Source: Xiphydria camelus
Lineage: Eukaryota; Arthropoda; Insecta; Hymenoptera; Xiphydriidae
NCBI GenBank assembly: GCA_963678675.1
Contig: OY783194.1
Coordinates: 29,366,278 to 29,430,277 of the forward strand
DNA length: 64,000 nucleotides
Direction: 5' to 3'
Shown: one piece after another, positions 55,441 to 64,000 of the stretch
Position numbering within the stretch: the first letter of the stretch is position 1
How the letters are laid out: each line of letters starts with the position of its first letter
Program-made: the position numbers and the translations under genes
Notes under the pieces: generated by a model
Seen by the model: the letters and a program-made list of their open reading frames with translations, nothing else
Database searches by the model: none
Told to the model about the DNA's origin: nothing

Positions 55441-56893
55441 GGACTTCCCTGATAAGGGTTTGCCCTATTATCACCTTAGTAGGTCTCTGTCAGAGTTTTC
55501 TAATGTTTCCTTATTTTTAAACTGTTGAGCTCTGCTAAGATTCAGGGTTTAAACAAGGATGCCTTGTTAAGAAATATGCAGGCTTGGTTAATGAAAGTTT
55601 AGCAGGGCCCAGTCGGGGTATTTCAAAGCTAAGCTAGATACAATTAAAGCCTCATTAAGGCGTTTCAATCGGGGCCCGAATTATTGCCGTTAAAGGGGGC
55701 TTCGCGCACCAAACGTTACATTTCCTCATCAGGGCCCGATTATACCTAAATGGGACCAAATAATCAGTCCTTTATCGCAGCCCTGAGACTATTTCTACGC
55801 GGGACATTCCAGGTAGGTAAATTGCAGCGAAATTATCGATTTCTTGTGACTATTAAAAGCGTATCTAGGTACAAAAGAAAATATCGCGAGCCAGTCGACG
55901 GCAATTTTCAATTACCGCGATACTAATCGTCACAGTGGCCGCCAATTGGCGCCACATTCGTCCTTAAACAATAACCGATAATTTTCCAACAATATCGTCG
56001 CGTCGACGCGGAAGATCCGACCGGAAGTCCTGGCGACTCTGAGCAGGAAGCACGGAGGACCCGTCGAGACGATGTCGCCCGCACGCACAATTGCGGGTTC
56101 GGCGTAAACGCAGGTCCGGGGGGGTTGTCACGGCTGCGGTGACGGCGGTGGTGGTGGCGTCGTCTCGAGAAGCCCAGAGGGTGTACGCGTATCTCGCTGC
56201 CAATCATCGTGGCGCGAGCTACCGGCGACACGAATTCAGAGAAGTGCATCAGCAGGGAACGCGAAAGGATTACCCGACCCGTCTGCGTAAGTACGCCGGG
56301 TACGATGGCATTACTCCGCGCCGGAGGACTGCGCCAACAGGATCAGGAGGGCGTTGACAAAGGCGATGGACATCTTGCGCGGTGTACCTGAGATCCAGGA
56401 AGCAGCGCCCCGCCGGCACAGGTGTCGTCGGAGTATAGTCCCGGCATTTTTCAGCGCGGAAGGAGGTCTTCGGGGGCGCGCGTAATGCCGTCGCGCAAAC
56501 GGGTACCGGGAAGGGTTTCGGGCTAGTGTCGCGCGCGCGCGCAGGGGGATAAGCGGTGTAGCGGCTAATGGATGATTCCCCGGATTTCTATAACGAGCGT
56601 AATATTCTACTAACTAATTGGATAAGTCGGTATTTCCCAATCTTCCACTTGACTCTAATTAAGGGTGAATGGTTTTATGGCTCTGCGGCTTTCTATTTTA
56701 TTACGGGCACGCACTGCGCGCTTCGCGTCCGGGTGGCTTGACTCGCGACAGTCCTGAATTCGGAGAAACGGGAGATCGAGTAAGGTGGAAAGCTCATTTT
56801 GCGAAAAGTTATTCTGAATTATGCAGTCATCGTTGGCCGATCATCTGCACCCAAGGAAAAGGTCTGGTTGAATACGAAACTGATATCTAGAAA

Positions 56894-57063
56894 TATTTAT
56901 TTAAGAAGAGCAGGAATTTATTTACATTAAATAAGAGCCCATTTGAGTTAAATAAATGTCATACTACGTTCGTACTAGATTAAAAAGATGTGCAAAACAT
57001 TTATTTAATTCAAATAGACTTTTATTCGATGTGATTAAATTCCTATTTATCTCAAATAAATTT
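56894..57063. repeat. 66-bp-arm inverted repeat of ATTTATTTAA words
   Basis: Left arm 56894-56959 and right arm 56998-57063 are complementary with small mismatches. Both carry AGGAATTTATTTA-like, TTTGAGTTAAATAAATG-like words. The loop is about 38 nt. Confidence 0.75.
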
Positions 57064-57927
57064 TTCTATCGGGTTCGTGTTCAACTAGACCTTTTCTCTC
57101 AATGCGCGAATAAAGACAGGGACAAATTTGGAGCGAGAATTACAGCGTTAAAAGTTTCCTCGATTTTCAGACAAATAGACGAAAGCATCTTAAATTTATG
57201 AAATTATATACCTACCCTTAATTTCAAGAGATGCATATTTACCTACGCATCTTAATTCTAAGTAATAATTTTTCAATCATTATAGATACTTAATTTTAAA
57301 ACACAATCTTAGAAAAAACCACTATCCGCGTGACACTTTTCTGAATTTAAAGGGAGGATTATACGATATTTAAGACGTATAGATAGGTATTTGGTATTCG
57401 AGAAAAATTTCAGTACTTTCCTGAGGTTTAAGATAAATACTTTTAACGATGCAGTTTCGCAAAACGATCCAACGCGGTACGCGTACTTCGTAACTGGTTG
57501 TACCTATAGTCGCGTGATATGGGTGGGCCAAGAGTCGTCCGAGAGGGGTGTAAAGGGGGGTGGGGAGGGGGTCGCTCGACAGTTTGCGCAAGTCCTCGTG
57601 GCGTACCTATATACGAGGGTCGGAAAAAAAATCTATATAAAGGTGAAAAGAGGGAAAAACCGGCTGGGGTGGCCGCGAGAAGAGGCGTTGCGTTTGCACG
57701 GCTATTCCTCTTCTCGCGTACTCGGCCCCTCCCCTTTTCCCCCCTCTTGAATCGTTCCCCCACTCCGCCACCCTTACGCGTCGCTCCCCTCCATCGGCGG
57801 CGGTTGCAACTCGTTTTACGTCGACGATACACCAAAATACACCAGACTCGTATAAGCGAGCGATTCTTTATCGAGAAGTCAGTTTCGCGCAGCCCGAGAA
57901 GCAGCGATTTTTTAAAAATTCTTTTTG

Positions 57928-58208
57928 ACGGAAAAAGATAAATCATAGCGTTTTTACCAAGTTTGTGGTAAACTTTGAAACAAGGCCAATTTATTGTTAC
58001 GATAACTATAATTTTAGTAAGAACTAGGTACGACAACGCTTGCAACTTCTAAAAATTCAAAATTTTAACGAAAATCACAGCTAAGTTTGTAGAAGTTGCA
58101 AGCGTTACTGTAGTTCTTACGACAATTGCAGTTATCGTAACAATAAATCGGCCTTGTTTCAAAATTTACCACAAACTTTGTGAATACTACGATTTATTTT
58201 TTTCCGCG
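57928..58208. mobile_element. CACGGAAAAAAATAAATYG-family palindromic MITE
   Basis: Ends GACGGAAAAAGATAAATCAT and TTTATTTTTTTCCGCGTT. AACGCTTGCAACTTCTA and its complement are both present, so this copy is longer and more symmetric than the others. Confidence 0.83.
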
Positions 58209-58880
58209 TTGAAAACTAAACGTCTCGAAATATTTCACGTTCGACTGCTTCTTGTACGTAGGTACAGACGCGGATCCAACGCGATAAAGTTGTTATACAG
58301 TCGAGCCTCGATTGTTACTATCGTTCCCGCTCCTGTACCTACGCGCTTATCGACCAATACGCGGCGCGTGGGGCAGAGAAGCCTGAACGCCCGAGACTTC
58401 GTGTCCGACAAAAGTGAGAGCAAGGAGCACGAGGAGGAAGTGCGCGAGGACGTCAGAGTGTCTGAAATTGAGATCCGACTGTACATTATTTGTACAATAC
58501 ATGCATTTCCTTCTCATTTTGTTGAAGACTCGGCTGTACACAGGATAGAGGCTGTATACCGCAAGAGCGAAAGACTATTTAAAGCCGTGGAACAGGTAAA
58601 GAAAACCTTCAGGGGAAAAAAAGGGATCGTCCTTGGCACTCGTATAATTACCGTAAACGCGCGCTACGGTATCGAAAAGTGCGCTGGGAGTATCTACCGG
58701 GTGACCCCTCCATGTGGCTGCGACCTTTATTTATTGCAGAGCAAATTACGGCAAGAAAATTGTGCTTTCTTTAGGGTCGGCGGTACGCGAAGGATTGGAC
58801 GACGGCGCGGACGATTTGATGAGGCCGCTGGAAGGTTTATTGCCCCGCGTATACAATTTGGCGCCGTCCTATCGAAGTGA
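58209..58880 (+). other. 224-codon open frame of unknown meaning
   Basis: A long frame starting at the edge of a MITE with no proper ATG near its beginning; basic N-terminal half, a DKSESKEHEEEVRED acidic patch in the middle. No recognised domain. It could be chance in mid-GC DNA or part of an unseen exon. Confidence 0.2.
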
Positions 58881-59117
58881 CTAATATACGAACGACGAGC
58901 TGTCGCCAAAAGTTCCCACAAAGATTTTGGATACCGTGTGCTCCGGCTGCATTTTCCCTGCATACGAAAAGTGTTCGTCTTGTGCGCTAATTTATTTTAA
59001 TTGAATAAACGATTTAAGGGGCGCTTCAGAAAAAGACATTGTCTTTCGACATTACTTTTCCATTAAACGATGCAAAATCTAAAATAACGACGAAGACGTA
59101 TTTAGCTATACACGTAC

Positions 59118-59340
59118 TGTAAAAAATATTGGTCTTCAACTTAATATATAATTCAATACAAAGCTTTCGTCCAAAAGGTGATTATGAAAATTAATATATT
59201 CCGTTATGAAATTTACATTCAATTCAATATAATTGTACATAAAGTCCGACAAATATTTCATGCACATTTCACAAGGTAATATATAATTATTTTCACAGAG
59301 AGTTACATGTATTAGAAAATAAGCTTCACGCAAAGTTGCA
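59118..59340. mobile_element. AT-rich long-TIR element
   Basis: ACTGTAAAAAATATTGGTC at the left. GATTATGAAAATTAATATAT and AATTTACATTCAATTCAATA inside. The right part is degenerate. Confidence 0.6.
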
Positions 59341-60069
59341 TGAAAAATAGAACTTTGTCCCCTGCACTGCGGCGTCCCGCGAGAAAGCGATTTCTTCAAA
59401 GACCACCCTTTCGCGAAACGATGCGTCTGCTTGACGATAAAAGATTCTCCCACGAGAATCTCGAACGGCGCGCGACCATATTCGCCGATGGTCCCTTTAT
59501 CATTACGAAGGTGAACGTCGCGCGACTCTCACGGAGTCGTTTAAAAGCCGCGCGCGGAGCCTCCGCTCCTCTGGGCGCCCCGGCATCGCGTGCACCGCCG
59601 CCGCGCGTTGGTATAATAAATGATACGAATTCATATGCATAAATATTAAATACAGTTGTATATTTACGACGGCATGTGGGAATGAGGGATGGGGGCGGCG
59701 CTGCGCGGGGCGACGGCGGAGGGCGGGAGGGGAAGGAGGGACCAGACGAATTTATAGTGGAGAAATTAGGAGGTTTATAGAAGCTGTGCGCGGTAGCTAA
59801 CCGTAGATCATCATTAGAGACCCAACTGGGCTGCTATGTGCCGCTTTCGTATCTATGTACACATAAGCGCGGCCGCGTCTCTGTGCGTCTATATACCGTT
59901 TACACACACCGCGTGCGCGGCGCGTATGCGCGTACGTGGATGCGTCTACTTGAGCGCGGATACCGGGATATAGCGTCGCGCTTCGGTCCGCGGCGACATA
60001 AACATTGGATGAGGCGTATAGAGTGGGATATCGGGGGGCTGGGCGTTTACGCGTCTTATAGCCGAGGCG

Positions 60070-60100
60070 ACTGCCACCCCCCACCCCCCCCCCCCCCCCT
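60070..60100. repeat. poly-C run
   Basis: Nearly uninterrupted C over about 25 bases; prone to length error in assembly. Confidence 0.85.
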
Positions 60101-60400
60101 TATACCATCGTGCGCGCGCGCGAATCTGAATTTTTAAGGATATGTACCTGCGTGCGACCCGCGATTTCATCGCGCCCCGCGTTTTATGTGCGGACGCGGA
60201 TCGGGTATAATGGTGTTCCTGCAGGCGGGGGCTGTTCGATGGCCCCGCGATATTCAGGGTCGAGGAAGATAACGACGTCGTTTGGGGGAGGTGGATTTTT
60301 GTTGTTCTTTCGCAGCCTTGTTGTCGTGGCATTCGTTGATATAAGTAGAAAGAAATAGTTGATATTCCGCATTGCGTTTTATGCAAGTCGACCGTTACCA

Positions 60401-60564
60401 CACTGTACAAAATTCAGCGATGTTGATCTGTAATTCTGTGGTGTTGACCACTTTTGGTGTTGGATAACAATGGCATAGGTACGACTGAATGACACCGGAT
60501 GTGATGCAGATATGTCCACACCGGTGAAATGGTGTTAAAAATTAACGCCATTTTTGTATTGTGC
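60401..60564. mobile_element. GTGGTGT-family element, reverse orientation
   Basis: Reads as the complement of the other copies: ACTGAATGACACCGGATGTG, CACCGGTGAAATGGTGTTAA, end TTTTGTATTGTGC. Confidence 0.78.
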
Positions 60565-60897
60565 AGAGAAAGTCACGTAGGTAACTGTCTTCTTATACTG
60601 TCATTGAGAAACGTTGTAACTCGTTGCTATGCAGGGAAACATCGCAAGTCTCTGTTATCTTCGATGTCACTTACGAATTTTTCTTGCACTGTAACGAGAT
60701 TCGATGTTCTATAATGATAGTGAAAAGATACGTGCTTTTTTTTCTGGTACCGGTCGAAGTTTACATACACTTTAGGATATTTCGTTGCGATGTGTAATTC
60801 GGTTTTACGGTTGCCTTCCACTAAGTGTAGCGTTGCATAGTTACAAATATTTCTACCTAAAATTTTCGAAAGATAGTGAACAATTATTGATAAACTG

Positions 60898-61102
60898 CAC
60901 TGCAAAAACATTTGTATTTTTAATATAGGTATACCTTTATATAAAGTTTTTCTCCAATACGTGATTGTGATAATTAATATATTCCCTTATAAAATTGCCC
61001 TTTATAAATTTCATAGCGGAGTACATTAATTTTCATAATCACGCATTGAATTAAGGCTTTATACACAATTATATTAAATTCAATACAAATTTATTTACGG
61101 TG
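60898..61102. mobile_element. AT-rich long-TIR element, well preserved
   Basis: Left CACTGCAAAAACATTTGTAT, right AATACAAATTTATTTACGGTG. The arms AATACGTGATTGTGATAATT and TTAATTTTCATAATCACGCA are complementary. Confidence 0.8.
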
Positions 61103-62284
61103 TATACTTCTTTGGTTTATACCTATACCTACTTACGAACTGTGTTTCTCACCGAAGAGCACAGTCAAGTTCGAATGACGTTTACACCAACATTTCCCGC
61201 GAATAGCCAGCGTGAAGTGTGGGGAGGGTGTCGCCTTTCGACGCGTTTGTGCCGGGATATATTACGAGCCCTTCCACGGGATGAATTCTGGCAAAAGCGA
61301 GATTATATATCGGGGGGTTGTCGCGGTTCTACGGCGATACCTACTTCACGCCCCTGAAAACCGCCCTTGCCACCCCGGAGGCATTGTATTTCGTACGCAT
61401 ATATAGGTAGGTAAGGGTGCGAGCGGGCATTCATCACGAAGACCCATTCTTTCGGCGTTATCTGATTCGCTCGCATCCAAAAGTCGCACTCATCGCCACT
61501 TTGAAGTTCTGAGATTAATTTTTCGCTAGGTATCCAAAGAAATACACTCTCCGTCGACGAGTCCGTTATTTCTTTTCCCCGGGGCGGTTTTTATTTAGGG
61601 AAACATAACACGTAAGGGTGTAATTTATTTTTTACCGTGGACTAAACTTAAAAAACGAGAAGGTTACTTTTGAATTTTCTTAAAAAACACCCCTCCCCGG
61701 GACGGAAAACACTTTTCAATATACGTCTCCGATAGTTTGTCTCCAAATTGAGTTTTAGCGTCGCCGACGGCGGAAGCAGATTGTCGCCGTCGGTGGCTGA
61801 GCGCCGCGGTCCGCATCGCCTGCAGTGTGCCTGTGGGCATCGTCGGTTCCTCACGGAAACAGTTAAACCTCGCGGTGGTAGCAAACACCATCAGTACTAA
61901 GCCACAAATCTAGGCTTAACCCGAGCTCACGAATTAAATTGGCTAAACCCGCGTTAAACTGGGCTCCACGCCTCGCGCACTCACTGAGGTGGACCAAGGC
62001 GGCGGCAGCGGCGGCACGTCGTGTCGGTTACCGCGTGGGTACATCTTTTCCCGCGCCGCGGGTCCAATTTGCAAAGCCAAAACGATTTCTCGAGACTGCG
62101 TGCGGATCTCAGCGCGGCTATTCACTCGCTTCCCAAAATACGCGAACGAGATGTAATTGTTCGCTCCTCGGAACTCGCTTTGAACAACCCGCGGCGGTTC
62201 GGGGTTGAGAGCGCGCGGCGAGGGTTGTGACAGGCTCATGCAGAGAACGCGGCGGAAAGAGCTACAGCAGAAATGTATTGTATT

Positions 62285-62566
62285 GTCCTCTGTAAGGACA
62301 TTTGTATTTTTAATGTAATCGTGTATACAGCTTCTATATCCAAAATGCACGTAATTATATAAATTAATATACTCCCTTGTAAAATTTGTATGAAATATTT
62401 GTCGAATTTATATATAAGTATACAATTATATATTGAATTGAATATACATTTTTTAACGGAGTATATTGATTTTCATAATCACCTATTAGATAAAGATTAT
62501 ATACTTACTTATATATAATTATATTGAGCTTAATACACTTTTTTTTTTTAATTTAAAGTACAGGTA
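62285..62566. mobile_element. AT-rich long-TIR element at the start of a repeat nest
   Basis: CTGTAAGGACATTTGTATTT at the left. AAATTTGTATGAAATATTTG and TTGATTTTCATAATCACC inside. The right end abuts the GTGGTGT-family element. Confidence 0.65.
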
Positions 62567-62654
62567 CAGAGTAAAAAATGATGTTAATTTTTAACACCAT
62601 TTCACCACTGTAGATCTGTATACTTCACATTTGGTGTCATTCAATGTTATCCCA

Positions 62655-62848
62655 CACTGAGAAAAAAAAAGATTAAAAATTAATCTGTTTTCGAAGGATA
62701 ATCTGAGTACGAAAGATAAAATAGATCAAAAATTATCCTAAAGAAGGTTAAATTTTAAACCCTGAAAGGATAATTTTTGATCTATTTTACCTTTCGTACT
62801 CAGATTATCCTTCTAACAGAATAATTTTTAATCTTTTTTTTCTCAGTG
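62655..62848. mobile_element. CACTGAGAAAAAAAAAGATT palindrome
   Basis: Near-perfect palindrome: CACTGAGAAAAAAAAAGATT, AGGATAATCTGAGTACGAAA and GATCAAAAATTATCC, each with its complement in the right half. About 194 bp. Confidence 0.88.
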
Positions 62849-63318
62849 CAAGCGGAAACGTTTTATACATTTTATATATGATCTATACCTATGTGGATTT
62901 CATCAAATATAGATGAAATATAATTGTTGTATTAACCATAAAAGAACTACAGTATGTCTTATGGCAAGCTCCCCTTTTTGAATTTCCCTGACATTTGATT
63001 TCGGTAGTGGTTTGGACGGTGCTCTAGTAATTTATACTTAGAGTTGGCTTCAGGAGAGTGCACTCTCTATAAATTCACTCTAACTATAAATTACCAGACC
63101 ACCGTCCCAACCACTACCGAAGTCAAATGTCGGAGAAATTCAAAAAGGGGAGTTTGCCATAAGACATACTGTATACTATATCTATATGGATTATGCAAAC
63201 ATTCAAAAATCGAAATATAGTTCTTATATGGTTAATATAGAAATCATTCATAATTCATATACGACCAAATCCACACATGGATCACACACAAATATACCTA
63301 CAGAACTTCTCCGCCTGG
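62849..63318. mobile_element. CCAGGCGG-family MITE, interrupted
   Basis: Left end eroded (AAGCGGAAACGTTTTATAC), right GAACTTCTCCGCCTGG. TTCTTATATGGTTAATATAG is typical of the family. Split by 62949-63173. Confidence 0.78.
62949..63173. mobile_element. TA-flanked palindromic MITE (CAGTATGTCTTATGGC ends)
   Basis: TACAGTATGTCTTATGGCAA and complement at the ends. The arms continue through CTTTTTGAATTTC, GACATTTGA and GTAGTGGTT. Highly similar arms suggest recent insertion. It is the innermost element of the nest. Confidence 0.9.
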
Positions 63319-63388
63319 GATGACATTGTTAATTAACACCAAAAGTCGCCTACACACATATATCCACACAGCACGATTTGTTACTGTA

Positions 63389-64000
63389 TACAAGACAACC
63401 AAGATCCGATCTCATTAAATTCGTAATCCCCACGACTGCAGCCCGACTTCATCGACCTTCACAGTGACGTAGTGATTTTCCCCACCCTCATGATCCGGAA
63501 ACGATTTTCCCGTGTGTATGCGTATACGCGCGCGTCGCGAACGGTCGACCCGAAATCGTCGTCGTCTCGGCCGCAAAAAATAACGGGCGAACGGTGTAAA
63601 CCCGGGCGTGCCAAAAAAAAAGGAGAAGACGAGGAAAGAGAAAAACCGCGGCGCAAGCTCGGCAAGGCCTATGGGCCGAGGAGCGACCTAAGCAAACTCG
63701 TTTACTCGTCGATCGCACGGTGCCTGGGTAAACAGAGGTTACCGGGCCCCATAATGTGGCGGACAAATAAAATGCCAAATTGTAACAAACTGATCTATAA
63801 CTAAATTACACGCTCCCGTCTCGGGGCGGCCAGGGGCAGCTATATAAACACGTCAGCACGTTATTGTGCTCGGCGGTGGGGGGTAGCAGGAGGGAGGGAG
63901 GGCCGCTTTCCATTGTGAGACGCGCTGTATCCAAAAAGCTGTACCGCGGGGCCCCCGCGTTCCGCCGCGGCGCGCTCCATTCTTCGCGGAGCGAGCTCAA
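63389..64000. other. GC-rich, unique-looking right edge
   Basis: Contains AATGTGGCGGACAAATAAAA, TGTAACAAACTGATCTATAA and the TATATAAA word. It reads like regulatory DNA or the start of another transcription unit beyond the window. Confidence 0.3.
63841..63848 (+). promoter_or_regulatory. TATATAAA box-like sequence
   Basis: A TATA-like octamer in a GC-rich block, followed within 40 bp by GTCAGCACGTTATTG. It could mark a plus-strand start beyond the window edge. No Inr or transcript evidence. Confidence 0.2.

Larger units (their letters stand above)
52301..57900. other. non-coding upstream DNA with GC-rich patches
   Basis: GC-rich at 53.3-53.8, 54.25-55.2 and 55.9-56.5 kb. 55.45-55.78 kb and 56.56-56.68 kb are unique-looking (GGGCCCGAATTATTGCCG, CTAATGGATGATTCCCCGG). 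No supported gene. Confidence 0.35.
58881..62284. other. non-coding upstream DNA
   Basis: 59.5-60.15 kb alternates GC-rich blocks with AAATGATACGAATTCATATG, enhancer-like. 61.1-62.25 kb is mixed with no gene. Repeats listed separately. Confidence 0.35.
62567..63388. mobile_element. GTGGTGT-family element split by a nest of three others
   Basis: The left part (to about 62653) has TTTTTAACACCATTTCACC and CACATTTGGTGTCATTCA. The right part (63319-63388) resumes with AACACCAAAAGTCGCCTACA and ends GATTTGTTACTGT. The gap holds the elements at 62655-62848 and 62849-63318. Confidence 0.75.

Overview
This window looks like arthropod nuclear DNA, most likely from an insect. The bases for that are a spliced homeobox gene with long introns, a very high load of small terminal-inverted-repeat (TIR) elements, TTAA- and TA-flanked elements, a THAP-domain exon, and strong local swings between AT-rich repeats and CpG-rich islands. 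The homeodomain and its His-Pro-rich leader fit a hymenopteran-type Orthodenticle, but the order is an inference from memory of the family. There is no bacterial gene organisation, CRISPR array, rRNA or convincing tRNA.

The one confidently identified gene is orthodenticle/ocelliless (otd, Otx family), read on the minus strand over at least 21.6 kb. It has an N-terminal exon (46453-46867, probable start ATG at 46678), an exon with the first 46 homeodomain residues (31035-31189) and a last exon with homeodomain residues 47-60 and the transactivation tail (25093-25779). The GT/AG sites and phases agree and give a 355-residue protein with Lys at homeodomain position 50. Introns are 15.3 kb and 5.3 kb. 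The transcription start and any 5' non-coding exons were not found; the reading frame stays open to the acceptor of the first exon, so a longer N-terminus is possible.

Region by region: 1-25 kb is non-coding and lies 3' of otd. It holds many MITE-like elements, a 585-bp TTAA-flanked piggyBac-type element, two tandem duplications and several GC-rich blocks. 25.1-46.9 kb is the otd gene; its introns hold repeat nests, a cluster of K50-homeodomain motifs (28.9-30.1 kb), GC-rich blocks, and a 1.4-kb element carrying a broken THAP-domain gene inside a larger TIR element. 46.9-64 kb lies upstream of otd: CpG-rich blocks at 48.5-49.1, 51.1-52.3, 53.3-53.8, 54.3-55.2 and 63.5-64 kb alternate with TIR elements, ending in a three-level nest at 62.3-63.4 kb.

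As a whole the window reads as a developmental-regulator locus: one gene in a large non-coding neighbourhood invaded repeatedly by short non-autonomous DNA transposons. Families were assigned by eye from shared termini, so exact ends are usually good to a few bases and family names are descriptive only.
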